Under the pieces are notes generated by a model. The model searched no databases. It was not told the DNA's origin and saw only the letters and a list, made by a program, of their open reading frames with translations. Below, one piece after another: positions 1 to 10,765 of a stretch of DNA of 64,000 nt. The position numbers were made by a program, and so were the translations under genes. Origin of the DNA: Scilla litardierei (taxonomy: Eukaryota > Streptophyta > Magnoliopsida > Asparagales > Asparagaceae). Location: the NCBI GenBank assembly GCA_030789695.1, contig CM061142.1, positions 352,693,486-352,757,485 of the forward strand. The letters run 5' to 3'. Position 1 is the stretch's first letter; each line of letters begins with the position of its first letter.

Positions 1-1134
1 CTAAGTTAATGCCTGAAATGGATTGAAAATCGAATGCATGAATTAGTATCTAGTATGATCCTTGTTAGGAAATGCACCTAGGTTCACGCATCACTAGAAC
101 ACTTGGAGTATCTGTTTTTATCTTATTCACTTCTGATTGCATGCCTGCTGATATGGTACTATTTACTGCATGCCTTTTCAGTATTCATTTAGAGAAGTGA
201 AAATATCCATGCTATCTATGAGTTTAGTTAGGGTTTTATTTTATCAAACTGTTGTGCACCCTCTTATGAGTGAACTGAGAGTCTTACTATTTTTCTTCTC
301 CACATATCTATTTATATATCTACATATCAGTTGGTTGCACCCCCATAGCTATCTCTACCGCATCTCAGTTTCCAAACCCCAAAAAGAAAAAGTATAGCTT
401 CTAAATGAAAAAAATGTCTATATATTCATATGAGAAAAAGTAAAGAAAAAAGAAAAAGAAAGAAAATGAATAAATATTGTCTATATCATTTCATTAGAAG
501 CTATCATTTACTCTGGGAAGAAAAATAAAAATTCCATATCGTATTTTTAGATGTGACGCCTCAAGCTAAGCTTGGGAGGGTAAACCAACTGATCACATGA
601 GTGAGCATGACATTAGAGTGGAGACGGTGCATAACGGGGAGATTTAATAACACCCAAACTTTACGAATTGCTTTAGTTTTTGGAGATTTTTCATGTATCT
701 AAATGAATATCTGAATGGCATGATTTTTTCTATTCTCTATTGCATGTTGCGTGATTTCTTTATACTCCTCGTGTATCTGTGATTGAAAAGGGCATTGCCA
801 ACTTCTTTATACTAGACTCTAGGGATTGCATGAGATTGATATGATTTGATGGCATTATTTCAGTAGATCCCTATTATTTGCCTGCACTGCATGCTAGTCA
901 TATGATTCATAAAGCTAGAAATTACCAATAGCATGTATGTTTATCATTTCAGAGCATCGTGATATACTATTTAGGCCTGAGATATGACCGATCATTCTTA
1001 GCGCTCTCCTCTCGCTTCTCTTTTTTCTTTTCCTTTCTTTCTATTTTCGTTGTCTTATTTTCTTTTTGTTTTCCTCCCGGCGTACCGATTATTCGTCTTC
1101 CTCGAGGACGAGTAAGAGGTAAGCTTGGGGATTT
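1..1134 (+). mobile_element. Element A: 3' internal tail of an Athila-like Ty3 retrotransposon
   Basis: No coding region is visible. The stretch parallels the 3' non-coding tail of element E (about 16700-17842) in order and wording: the block on either side of 'gaaatgcacc', the AAAG-rich tract, a PPT-like 'aagcttgggaggg' (568-580), and a terminal 'cctcgaggacgagtaagag' followed by the polypurine tract aagcttggggatttt at 1121-1134. That order is usual for Athila/Tat-type elements. The rest of the element (5' LTR, gag, any pol) lies to the left of the window. Confidence 0.8.
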
Positions 1135-1385
1135 TGATGTGTCCATATTTTCTACTATTTTCATATCATTATTCCATTGCATCCCATGCCATTTTCGCAT
1201 CCAAATCCCTCATTTTACTATGATATTGCATTTCTAATGATATCTTCGAGTTTCGTAGTGTTTTGTCAGTTTTCAGGGATTTTGGAGCTATTTGGGACCC
1301 CACTTGGGTATGGACACATCCGACGTGCACGTGAGCTTATTGACGAGGCTCTGGAGGAGTTTGCCACTCTTCTGGAGCCATTGGA

Positions 1386-1390
<5 letters not shown>

Positions 1391-1444
<54 letters not shown>
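1391..1444. repeat. (AG)n microsatellite
   Basis: About 27 uninterrupted AG dinucleotides inside the LTR of element A. Open frames crossing it (Arg-Glu or Leu-Ser repeats) are artefacts of the repeat. Confidence 0.95.
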
Positions 1445-1445
<1 letters not shown>

Positions 1446-1494
1446 AGAGGAGAGAGAGACAGCCCCAGCAGCTCTCAGATAGTTTTCCAAAAAA

Positions 1495-1806
1495 TGCTCG
1501 GTCCGAGCAGTTCAGATGCTCGACCGAGCAGCTTCAGTTTAAGAAGTAGAGATGATACGGGCTGACTCAGACCGAGCAGGTCATCTGCTCGGTCGAGCAG
1601 CCTCAATCTTCACAGCCAAAGCACTCCAGCGGCACGGCCTGAGCAGCTGACCGAGTCGACCCCTACTCGGCCCGAGTAGAGCTGACTCGGTGCGGGTAGG
1701 CAGAGCAGCGATTTTGAATTCTCTCCATTTCCTGTAGTGCTTGGTCAAGTAGCTCATCTGCTCTGTCCGAGCGACCGAATTGCTCGACCGAGTCACCTAC
1801 TCGGTC
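1495..1806. repeat. Palindrome-like motif array of LTR A
   Basis: Repeated variants of a short GC-rich motif built on CTCGGNCGAGCAG: for example tgctcggtccgagcag, tgctcgaccgagcag, tgctcggtcgagcag and ctcggcccgagtag. Copies occur on both strands because the core CTCGGNCGAG is nearly self-complementary. The array lies in the LTR's first half (U3 by position). The A LTR is interrupted about 70 bp further on, so its TATA box cannot be placed with confidence. Confidence 0.8.
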
Positions 1807-2089
1807 AGTGATTCCAGGGTCATTTTTGGAAGTTATCTGAAGCCGCGATGCGCGCGATCTTTGGCGACTGAAGTTGTAGGGATCGTCTACCCCTTGCAAT
1901 ACTAACAACACACACTAGAGGGGGGGTGAATAGTGTAATGGCAATAAAATTGTCCAAATAAAATTTAACTTGCAAATGCAGAATTATAAATGCAAGAGGA
2001 ATTAAATGGCACAATCAATCCAAACGCAAACACAAAGTTTTACCCTGGTTCTCCAAACTTGGGTACATCCAGCCACACCAATATTCACT

Positions 2090-2397
2090 ATAATCCCACA
2101 AAGAGAAGTGAATACAAATCCCACAAAGGGATACACTCCCACAATGAGAGAGACCTCACCAAGAGGATTTTGCCCTACACAAGGACCCAACCAACCCTAC
2201 ACAAGGGTCAAGACTCCCACCAAGAGAATCACTAACTCCCACTCAGAGAATTAGGGTTAGCCCTACACTAGGACACTAGAACTCCCACAAAGAGAGTTAA
2301 TTCCCACAAAGAGAATCACCTAAGTCCCACAAAGAGACAACCTCCCACAAAGAGAGAAACTCCCACAAAGAGAGTATCCTAATCCCACAAAGAGAAA
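2090..2397. repeat. Short direct repeats of 'cccacaaagaga' in LTR B
   Basis: Roughly a dozen degenerate copies of a 12-14 bp unit (cccacaaagagag, cccaccaagagaa, cccactcagagaa), spaced 14-25 bp apart. The same array recurs at about 6963-7270 in the other LTR. It lies downstream of the TATA box in element orientation, in R/U5. Confidence 0.8.
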
Positions 2398-2682
2398 AGG
2401 AGAACAATTTACACTTTGTAAAGTAAATACTCTTACCTATGCCTTGAGATGCTTACACATGAATGAATGCAAGGCATGGAAGAGGATCTCCAAGTGTTGG
2501 AATATGCTTGAGAGCACTTGGATGATTTCCCTTGAGCTGGACTTCAATGCATGAAGAAAGATGAATGCTCAAATAGAGGGAAATGAGGGAGCTTGAGAGT
2601 GGCTTATTGATCTCTTGAGATTTTCTATAGAATCAAGAGTTTATCAAATGTTGTCAAGAGTTCTCAAGAATGGCAGCACACT

Positions 2683-2694
2683 CATATATATAGG
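2683..2694 (-). promoter_or_regulatory. TATA box of LTR B
   Basis: catatatatagg, read on the minus strand as CCTATATATATG. It lies just downstream (in element orientation) of the motif array, as expected for the U3 core promoter. The equivalent in the 5' LTR is near 7557-7568. Confidence 0.65.
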
Positions 2695-2779
2695 AATCCT
2701 ATATCAAGCCCAAAAACCCAAAGAAACAGCCAGAAAATCAAATCAGCAATGGCTAGAAACTGGGTGAAAATGACAGGAA

Positions 2780-3310
2780 CAGTCGACTGATGATCATAAG
2801 ACAGTCGAATGATCAACGGCTAGAAAATATCCAACGGCTATAATCTGAGCCAGGACAGTCGACTGACAAAGTCAATACAGTCGACTGGCAAACAGGACAA
2901 GCGCCTGTAAATCCTTCAGCAGACGACTGCTGCAGGGGATGGATCAAAACAGAGAGCTGCACTCTTTCTCCAATACTTCGCACAGGCGACTGATGTTAAT
3001 ACTACAGTCGACTGTCGAATAGTCAGGCGACTGAATATTCTTCATCAGTCGACTACTGTAAAGTATGGAGAGAAGACAGAGAGATGCAGAGATTGCACTT
3101 ACGCTAGACAGGTGATTGTTGACCAAATCTCAGGCGACTGCAAATGTACAGGCGACTGGGAACTGATTGACAGGCGACTGTGCGTAAAACTCAAGTTTGA
3201 GTCAATAGAAATGTTGACTTGAGCAGTGCATATCAGGCGACTGTAGAAGGATCTACAGGCGACTGGTAATCACCCAGTCGACTGTGTTTCCCTCAACAGG
3301 CGACTGACAG
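2780..3310. repeat. Palindrome-like motif array of LTR B (CAGTCGACTG / CAGGCGACTG)
   Basis: About 17 copies of a 10-bp motif, either the perfect palindrome CAGTCGACTG or its variants CAGGCGACTG and CAGACGACTG. Spacing is irregular, 10-50 bp. A second copy of the whole array lies at about 7654-8180 in the other LTR. In element orientation the array is immediately upstream of the TATA box. Confidence 0.85.
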
Positions 3311-3720
3311 AAGAAGTGAACCTATTGGGTTGGATTCTATGATAATCCTAAGGTTCACTAAGATGTTTAAATGCATGAGCATGAATGAGTAAACCATCTA
3401 GCAAGGCATTACATCAACCCTAGACTCAAAATAGAGAGAAAGCAATAAAGTAAATTACATGAATTACAATGCTTTCAAAAGAGTCTAAGTCTTCAATCTA
3501 GATGCCTTGAAAGCTCTCCATCAACTCCAAGCTTTGGCACTCCTTGAGTCCAAACTTTGGTTCTTCTTCACATGATGTCCATCCTTACACCAAGTGATTA
3601 GTCTCCAAGAAAGATATCCTTGAAATAAGCTGAGAGACTAAAACATGAGATTCATTAGCAACAACATAATGTTGTGATCATCATCAAAATAAGATTGGTA
3701 TGAAACACCAATACTCAACA

Positions 3721-4645
3721 ATCTCCCCCCTTTTCATGATGACACACATTATGTTAATCATAAAGAATTAAAGCACAAAGCTAATGATCTCCCCCTACTT
3801 ATATGCACCAATTAAATAATGAGCTACACAAAGGTAAATACTCAAAAACCAATAACAACATGGTGACATATAATAGGCATGGATTACATAAACCAATTGC
3901 AAAGTAAAAAAAATGCAAACATGAATGGTTTATCTAATCCCATATATCTCTTCCCCATGGAGATATCTCTCCCCATATGCATATGTATATATCTCTCCCC
4001 CTATAGATATGATCACATAATGCATATATCTCTCCCCCTTGACATCGTCAAAAAGGTGGACATCAAAAACATCCCCATTAATCATCTTAACCAAGATGTG
4101 ACACTATGCAAGAAAAGAAAGATATGTATGATACCAAATATAAAATTTAGTGGGTATCAATTCACTATCCCATGCTCCCCCTAGATCATAGAAATGGTCA
4201 ACTCTTGACTTCTAAGATCTAATACCAATTAATTATTGGAGCCATGGGCCGAAAGTGTATCAAAGCACAAGATGTGGAAAAAAACATCAAAGATACACAA
4301 GGATATTGCCAAGAACAAAGGTACATTAAACAAGTTGGCAATAGACAAGAGGTTTGGTTTGAGACCAAAAATAACCAAATGTAAACAAAGATCTCAAAAC
4401 AAAAACCTCCGAAATGAGAGTTAAAATATGTCTTAAAATAATTTAAACATATATTATATTAACTCCCCTATTGACATACACATGGATCATGCATGTATGT
4501 CAATAAACCCCAAGGTCCCAATTTTCATGAAAAGAAATAAATTTGAAAAATATTTTCAAAATCATGAAACACACACAATCAATGGGTATGTATAAAATAA
4601 CCATAAAAGCATAATACCCATGCAATATGCAAATGTGTGAGGAAC
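3721..4645 (-). other. Element B 3' non-coding region with multiple polypurine-tract motifs
   Basis: No convincing gene. The terminal PPT (reads AAAGGGGGGAGAT on the minus strand) abuts the 3' LTR at 3721-3733. Further PPT-like runs, seen on the plus strand as CTCCCC or CTCCCCC, occur near 3789, 3970, 3995, 4030 and 4175. Repeated PPT-like motifs in the 3' untranslated region are a known Sirevirus trait. All of pol has been lost between here and gag. Confidence 0.75.
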
Positions 4646-6712
4646 CTAAACATTATGCAACCAAACCCAAGAGGAGTTTGATTTCCTAACATAATCACAC
4701 GAGGTGATCACATCCCTAACTAGAGAGTTGATGTAACTATCTCTCTCTTGCTCACTAGCCTTAGTGGGAATCCATAATCTCAAGGATTTCCTAGGCAAAG
4801 GTTTTGCCTTAGCAAGAGGGAAGGATGTGGCATGCTTAGGTGTAGAAACAAGTTTCTTAGCATGTAAAGAATGAGGATTTTGCTTCTTAGCAAAAAATGA
4901 AGATTCTTCATTCTTCCTCATCACCGTGTGATCTACATGCTTCTTGTGAGTATTATTGTTGTACAAGAGAGCATGGTGATTCTTCTTAGGTGCTTTAGCA
5001 ATATTTCTTGAATTTGCACCAAATGAAGAATTAGAGGTGGGTTTGGGAACCACATTTTGAACATAACCCAAACCTCCTCTATGATTTGCCGGATGTTGTT
5101 TTTCCAACAAATCGTGGAGTGAATCCCTAGAATACACAAAGCTTATGAGCTTCCGGGATTCCTCTTCACATTTCAACGTAAGTTGTTGAATGTGAGTATC
5201 TAAGCTAAGGTTTTGAGCAATGAGATTTTCATTAGAAATGCTCAATTCCTTAACTTGAGAAAGAAGTGTGTCTTTCCCACAAGTGTCATAAACATGCCTT
5301 TCATCATGAACTACACTTGCAATAACTAGTTTATGCATTCTACTCTTAGAATTCTTATATTTTGCTTTTAATTTATTGTAAGAGTTGATGCACTTACTAG
5401 CCTTTTTGGAGGCCAAGTCAAATTTGAACTTGAGTTCCTCATATGAGATCTTTTCTTCCTTGATCTCAACATCATCATCATCATCCTTGCAAGAGCTTGA
5501 TGACGACTTCTCCTCCTTAGCCGCAAGGCGTGAATCCTCATAGGAGTTGTAGGCGTCAAGCCAAGCATCCAACTCTTCTTCGTGTAATCCAGAGGGAATT
5601 GGAGTAGGGACATCCATGGCTACAAAGCATGCGTGAGCATCCTCCTTTGTATCCTCTTCTTCGGTACAAGAAGTGTCCTCACTCGAATCATCAAAGGTCC
5701 CGACAAGTCCCTTTTTGTGATTTTTGGACTTGGACCTTCCTTTCCAATGCTTCTTCCCTTTACCCTTGTACGTTTCTTTAATGGGTTTGGAAGGGCATTC
5801 GGTGGACAAATGACCTTTTCCACTGCAAGTGTAGCAAGTAGGAACCTTGTTAGAATTGGAGGCAAACTTTGACGAAGACTTACCTTGCTTGCATTTGAGG
5901 AAGGCTTTGAATTGTTCGGCAAGTTCCTCAATTTCTTCTCCACTTGCATCTTCTTGCTCATCTTCTTCGCTAGGAGCTTCGCGATGGAATTTTCTTCTCC
6001 ACTTGATTGGCTCCTCCTTATCATGGAATGCAACTCCCTTTTGCTTTTCTAGATTCTCGGTCTTTGTTGGATGAATCTCCTTCTTGTGTTGAAGCTTTAC
6101 TTCATATGCCATGAGATTCCCAATGCATTCCTCAACGTTATATTTGGATGTGTCATAAGACTCCAAAATTCCGTTGGCCTTTGACTCCCAACGAGGTGTG
6201 AGAGAGTCTAAGATCTTCTCTACATGATCCTCTTTGGAAATCGTCTTCCAGAGTCCCTCCAAAGCGTTCACAATATCGGTGAACCTTGTGAACATCTCTG
6301 AAATGCTTTCGCCTTCCTGCATCTTAAACATTTCATATTTAGATCTAAACACAGTTTGTTTAGATTTCTTTACCTTTGTTGTCCCTTCATGACAAATCTC
6401 CAAGGTGTGCCAGATATCATTCGCCGTTTTGCACATGAAGATGCGGTTGAACTCACTAGCAGAGAGAGCGCAATGTAATGCGTTCATGGCTCTCGCATTG
6501 AACTTGATTGAGTCCTTCTCCGCCTTTGTCCTTGAAGCCGCATGAGTAGTGGGCTTCTCAAATGGCACCTCCGTGATATCCCATCGGTCTTGACCCGCCA
6601 TATAGATCATCATTCTGATCTTCCAACTAGGATAGTTGGTTCCGTTGAAGAGCGGAGGTCGAACGTTTGAGTGACCTTCTTCATGAGACGCGGATGAGGC
6701 GTTGAATGCCAT
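4646..6712 (-). CDS. gag: Sirevirus Gag (capsid/nucleocapsid) protein, 688 aa, intact
   Basis: The N-terminal 210 residues match the Copia Gag (UBN2-type) fold signature: 'LFNGTNYPSWKIRM' near residues 21-34, then the conserved 'AMNALHCAL' and 'EICHEGTTKVK' blocks. A CCHC zinc knuckle follows with Cys293, Cys296, His301 and Cys306. The C-terminal half is long, charged and likely coiled coil, as in Sirevirus Gag. The start is the first ATG after the primer site, 22 bp from it. The ORF ends at Trp-Leu-His-Asn-Val, about where Gag hands over to protease in element F (Trp-Leu-Pro-Lys-Val), but no protease follows. The protein probably forms virus-like particles using pol functions from a helper element; that last point is inference. 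Confidence 0.9.
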   Translation of the reverse strand: MAFNASSASHEEGHSNVRPPLFNGTNYPSWKIRMMIYMAGQDRWDITEVPFEKPTTHAASRTKAEKDSIKFNARAMNALHCALSASEFNRIFMCKTANDIWHTLEICHEGTTKVKKSKQTVFRSKYEMFKMQEGESISEMFTRFTDIVNALEGLWKTISKEDHVEKILDSLTPRWESKANGILESYDTSKYNVEECIGNLMAYEVKLQHKKEIHPTKTENLEKQKGVAFHDKEEPIKWRRKFHREAPSEEDEQEDASGEEIEELAEQFKAFLKCKQGKSSSKFASNSNKVPTCYTCSGKGHLSTECPSKPIKETYKGKGKKHWKGRSKSKNHKKGLVGTFDDSSEDTSCTEEEDTKEDAHACFVAMDVPTPIPSGLHEEELDAWLDAYNSYEDSRLAAKEEKSSSSSCKDDDDDVEIKEEKISYEELKFKFDLASKKASKCINSYNKLKAKYKNSKSRMHKLVIASVVHDERHVYDTCGKDTLLSQVKELSISNENLIAQNLSLDTHIQQLTLKCEEESRKLISFVYSRDSLHDLLEKQHPANHRGGLGYVQNVVPKPTSNSSFGANSRNIAKAPKKNHHALLYNNNTHKKHVDHTVMRKNEESSFFAKKQNPHSLHAKKLVSTPKHATSFPLAKAKPLPRKSLRLWIPTKASEQERDSYINSLVRDVITSCDYVRKSNSSWVWLHNV

Positions 6713-6734
6713 CGTTGCAGTATGCTATAACCTC

Positions 6735-6746
6735 GCTCTGATACCA
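6735..6746 (-). other. Primer binding site, tRNAi-Met type (element B)
   Basis: The minus strand reads TGGTATCAGAGC two bases after the 5' LTR ends. This is the complement of the 3' end of plant initiator tRNA-Met and the usual Copia primer site. Confidence 0.92.
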
Positions 6747-6748
6747 AT

Positions 6749-8593
6749 TGTAGGGATCGTCTACCCATTGCAATACTAACAACACACACTAGAGGGGGGT
6801 GAATAGTGTAATGGCAATAAAATTGTCCAAATAAAATTTAACTTGCAAATGCGGAATTATAAATGCAAGAGGAATTAAATGGCACAATCAATCTAAACGC
6901 AAACACAAAGTTTTACCCTGGTTCCCCAAAAATGGGTACATCCAGCCACACCAATATTCACTATAATCCCACAAAGAGAAGTGAATACAAATCCCATAAA
7001 GGGATACACTCCCACAAAGAGAGAGACCTCACCAAGAGGATTTTGCCCTACACAAGGACCCAACCAACCCTACACAAGGGTCAAGACTCCCACCAAGAGA
7101 ATCACTAACTCCCACTCAGAGAATTAGGGTTAGCCCTACACTAGGACACTAGAACTCCCACAAAGAGAGTTAATTCCCACAAAGAGAATCACCTAAGTCC
7201 CACAAAGAGACAACCTCCCACAAAGAGAGAAAATCCCACAAAGAGAGTATCCTAATCCCACAAAGAGAAAAGGAGAACAATTTACACTTTGTAAAGTAAA
7301 TACTCTTACCTATGCCTTGAGATGCTTACACATGAATGAATGCAAGGCATGTAAGAGGATCTCCAAGTGTTGGAATATGCTTGAGAGAACTTGGATGATT
7401 TCCCTTGAGCTGGACTTCAATGCATAAAGAAAGATGAATGCTCAAATATAGGAAAATGAGGGAGCTTTAGAGTGGCTTATTGATCTCTTGAGATTTTCTA
7501 TAGAATCAAGAGTTTATCAAATGTTGTCAAGAGTTCTCAAGAATGGCAGCACACTCATATATATAGGAACCCTATATCAAGCCCAAAAACCCAAAGAAAC
7601 AGCCAGAAAATCAAATCAGGAACGGCTAGAAACTGGGTGAAAACGACAGAAACAGTCGACTGATGATCATAAGACAGTCGACTGATCAACGGCTAGAAAA
7701 TATCCAACGGCTATAATCTGAGCCAGGACAGCCGACTGACGAAGTCAATACAGTCGACTGGCAAACAGGACAGGCGCCTGTAAATCCTTCAGCAGACGAC
7801 TGCTGCAGGGGATGGATCGAAACAGAGAGCTGCACTCTTTCTCCAATACTTCGTACAGGCGACTGATGTTAATACTACAGTCGACTGTCGAATAGTCAGG
7901 CAACTGAATATTCTTCATCAGTCGACTACTGTAAAGTATGGAGAGAAGACAGAGAGATGCAGAGATTGCACTTACGCTAGACAGGTGACTGTTGACCAAA
8001 TCTCAGGCGACTGCAAATGTACAGGCGACTGGGAACTGATTGACAGGCGACTGTGCATAAAGCTCAAGTTTGAGTCAATAGAAATGTTGACTTGAGCAAT
8101 GCATATCAGGCGACTGTAGAAGGATCTACAGGCGACTGGTAATCACCCAGTCGACTGTGTTTCCCTCAACAGGCGACTGACAGAAGAAGTGAACCTATTG
8201 GGTTGGATTCTATGATAATCCTAAGGTTCACTAAGATGGTTAAATGCATGAGTATGAATGAGTAAACCATCTAGCAAGGCATTACATCAACCCTAGACTC
8301 AAAATAGAGAGAAAGCAATAAAGTAAATTACATGAATTACAATTCTTTCAAAAGAGTCTAAGTCTTCAATCTTGATGCCTTGAAAGCTCTCCATCAACTC
8401 CAAGCTTTGGCACTCCTTGAGTCCAAACTTTGGTTCTTCTTCACATGATGTCCATCCTTACACCAAGTGATTAGTCTCCAAGAAAGATATCCTTGAAATA
8501 AGCTGAGAGACTAAAATATGAGATTCATTAGCAACAACATAATGTTGTGATCATCATCAAAATAAGATTGGTATGAAACACCAATACTCAACA
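6749..8593 (-). repeat. Element B 5' LTR
   Basis: Direct repeat of 1875-3720. It carries the same motif array (about 7654-8180), TATA box and 'cccacaaagaga' repeats. The outer end is followed by gttaggagc, where the LTR of A resumes. Confidence 0.92.
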
Positions 8594-9520
8594 GTTAGGA
8601 GCTATGCGAGCACTGAGGGGGCGACTCATTAGGGATAATTTTGAAGAGTTTTTCAGGGGAGCTCATGCGAATTTTTGTAGGATTTTTGGAGATCAATTTT
8701 TATAAGCGAATTATAGATCGAAACTTAGAGAATTATTTAATCTTATTCTGGATTCTCTTTGTGCTCGGGAACCTTGAGTTATTTTCTAGATCTATAAATT
8801 GTGATTTTCTTCATTCTTCACTGTAAGTTTTTATCTCCATTTCATTGATCTGCAATGGTGTCTTTGTGTATAAGAATTGCATTTTTATCTGCCTTCGCCA
8901 TGTGTGAGTAGATTATTCTAGGGTTGATGGGTTAGCCCTAGGATTCTAGGGGGAAAATATAGATCTGGATCTCTACATTGAATTTGGGACTTATTGTAGT
9001 ATTTTGGTAGATCCTACCGAATCCTTAGATAACCCGTACTGAGATCATGCCGACAGTCTGTGGAATTGATGTGCTTAAGTGGTATCTAGGGATTCGAATA
9101 GGGAAATCGGTGGATCCAATCAAGGCTCATGACCATGCCCGGCTCGTGCCTTAAGGGGATCCATTGACGAACTATATTGCTACGTTGACGGCTACCGCCA
9201 TTGCGTCAACGAGAGCCACCGAAATACCCCCGCAATTCTAACACACGAGAGTGGTACGAATTGGGGGATTAATTCCCTAGCCCTAATGCAATGCAAGGAT
9301 CCTATCCTAACGTTGACCCCCAACAATCCTAGTGGTGATCCCCAATGCCCTAGTCCTTTTTTATTAGTATTACAACAAAAACACCCAAACCAAATCTTTC
9401 ACTCGGATAGCTATCTCACTTCGAGATTTAGAAATAAACTGGGAACCCATTGACACTATCACCATCCATGTGGGATTCGATACTTTTTATACTATAACTC
9501 GACATCGTCCGCTTGCGGAT
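8594..9520 (+). repeat. Element A 3' LTR, right part (truncated)
   Basis: Continuation of the A LTR after element B. It is non-coding. The block near 9440-9518 (a gattcgatac stretch followed by cgcttgcgg) matches the LTR ends of E (13908-13956) and H (55790-55828), where gttcgat and gtgcgcttgcgg occur in the same order about 70-120 bp before the LTR terminus. The expected terminal bases are missing, so the LTR appears cut off near 9520. No tRNA-Asp primer site follows, consistent with a 3' LTR. Confidence 0.65.
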
Positions 9521-10350
9521 TGAGCCTAGAATTGAAGCCTATGGGCCATACCACGCCTGGCGATCGTGGCATCGCTAAGTGGAACCTAGGTGTAGGTTTC
9601 AGGTGCGTCAGCATACCACTCCAGAGCGGCACTGTTTTCCAGTAGCCGCTAGATATGAGTGAAACTTGTATAGATGAGTGAAGATTGTATTTGCTTTCAG
9701 AACATGATGGATGTATCGACGAATAGGAAATGATTGTATAGATACATAGGAGATCTACAAGCCTGAAGCTTGTACAGATCAGGGGGAGTTGATAGTAGAG
9801 TTATACTCTTTTCCCTCAGCTATGGGTTTTCCCACTGTGTTTTCCATAGCCAAAGGTTTTTAATGAGACAACCTCATTTAACTCTGGACCATGAAGTGTC
9901 CACCCCTAATGAAAGCTGAAAGACCTACAAGCATAAGGCTTGTATGGATCAGGGGGAGTCACCAGTTGGTTGTACTCTTTTCCCTTAAAGTTGCTGGTTT
10001 TTCCCACTGGGTTTTCCACAACTAAGGTTTTAACGAGGCAACCACAGTGGCTCTGGATCCAGAATTATCTACCGCATTAGCATATTGAATCCTGAAGTAT
10101 TCATATGATTAACTCAAGGTAATGGAGAGATATGGGGGAGTGTTATGAGTTGAGGGAAGCCTTTGGCCTCCCTCCCCTCATTATCTTCCATGAAACCCCA
10201 GTACTAAGTAGTGGGGGTCCCTTGGGCTTCTTACCCCCCATTGAGGAAGAATATATAGAGAGCCATGGCTTATGCCATGACTACTGGACACTTTGAGATT
10301 GGTATCATCTTATGAGTTTGTAACAATAACTTATAAATCTATATAGTAAA
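9521..10350 (+). mobile_element. Element C: 3' end of a Ty1/Copia element with LTR start
   Basis: No open reading frame. It contains two copies of a roughly 120-bp block (9756-9880 and 9925-10048). Each has 'gatcagggggagt', 'ttttcccactg' and 'aaggtttt(t)aa(c/t)gag(a/g)caacc', wording typical of the 3' untranslated region of Tork/TAR-like Copia elements. A polypurine tract (gagatatgggggag) ends at 10140 and an LTR starts at 10141 with TGTTATGAGTTG. A likely TATA box (atatatag) is near 10250. Where the LTR ends is unclear, and the rest of the element is missing. Confidence 0.6.
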
Positions 10351-10765
10351 TGTAACATGTTAAGTTATGGAAAAAATAAGTAACTTATAAAATAAATAAG
10401 CAACATATTTAAAAAAAATTAAAAATGAAATAACTAAGAAATAAATCTAAAATATTCGTATATATGTTGTAAAAATCTAAGTAACTAATTAAAAAATATA
10501 TATAGTAAATGTAACATGTTAAGTATTGGAAAGAAAATTTTTTAATCCCGAAATTCTCGAAGGTCACAGGATGAATCTTTAAAATTTATTAATTGAATTT
10601 TTTATGGGGGGATAGACGTTGGCCAGCCTTACCCCCTCATACAATGGCAAAAAACAAATCTAAGACACGTAAGAAAATGCTGATACAAGTAAAGAAATCA
10701 AGCGTCAAGTCTCTTCTGTTGCTTCTTCTTCTTCAGAATGGTCCTTTTCATATTGGGTCTTCAAC
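10351..10765 (-). pseudogene. hAT transposon, 3' end: last codons of the transposase plus AT-rich tail
   Basis: Read on the minus strand, 10765-10705 encodes a short acidic Glu-rich tail ending in a stop at 10705-10707. It directly continues the hAT dimerisation-domain sequence that breaks off at 52290, including a shared Lys-Thr at the join. The two pieces are 41.5 kb apart because chromovirus D inserted in the last exon. The remaining 350 bp is AT-rich and non-coding, presumably the hAT 3' region. I did not identify the terminal inverted repeat. A plus-strand frame at 10593-10838 is a chance ORF crossing the D insertion junction. Confidence 0.7.

Larger units (their letters stand above)
1135..1874 (+). 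repeat. Element A 3' LTR, left part (split by element B)
   Basis: Starts with TGATGTGTCC immediately after the polypurine tract, at the same place as TGATCGGTCC in E and TGACGTGTGT in H. It contains a T-rich first 130 bp ending in 'gttttcag', an (AG)n tract and an array of TGCTCGG/CGAGCAG motifs. It is interrupted at 1875 by Sirevirus B and resumes at 8594. Confidence 0.8.
1875..3720 (-). repeat. Element B 3' LTR
   Basis: Near-identical to 6749-8593 with a few percent differences by eye. In element orientation it contains, in order, the CAGTCGACTG/CAGGCGACTG motif array, a TATA box, and a run of 'cccacaaagagag' short repeats towards the 3' end. Confidence 0.92.
1875..8593 (-). mobile_element. 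Element B: gag-only Sirevirus-type Copia retrotransposon
   Basis: Two direct LTRs (1875-3720 and 6749-8593; 1846 and 1845 bp) flank a 3.0-kb internal region. On the minus strand the LTR begins TGTTGAGTATTGG and ends CCCTACA. The 5' LTR (6749-8593) is followed by a tRNAi-Met primer site and the 3' LTR is preceded by a polypurine tract. The only gene is gag; protease, integrase, RT and RNase H are all missing, so this is a terminal-repeat-with-gag (TR-GAG type) non-autonomous element. It sits inside the LTR of A. No perfect 5-bp target duplication is visible (left flank gaagt, right flank gttag). Confidence 0.9.

Noticed and set aside
1177..1549. Open frames with Arg-Glu repeats near 1177-1549
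   Set aside because: They are created by the (AG)n microsatellite inside LTR A.
2780..3310. Regularly repeated short motif resembling a CRISPR array
   Set aside because: Units are 10 bp, palindromic, irregularly spaced and duplicated in both LTRs of a plant retrotransposon. This is not a CRISPR.
1870..8598. Target-site duplication of element B
   Set aside because: Flanks gaagt and gttag do not match. Element structure is otherwise complete, so recombination or decay is possible, but I cannot support a duplication.
10299..10307. ttggtatca after the LTR start of Copia fragment C, as a primer site
   Set aside because: Only nine bases match and the LTR would be just 158 bp without a CA end. 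It may be chance, so it is not called.
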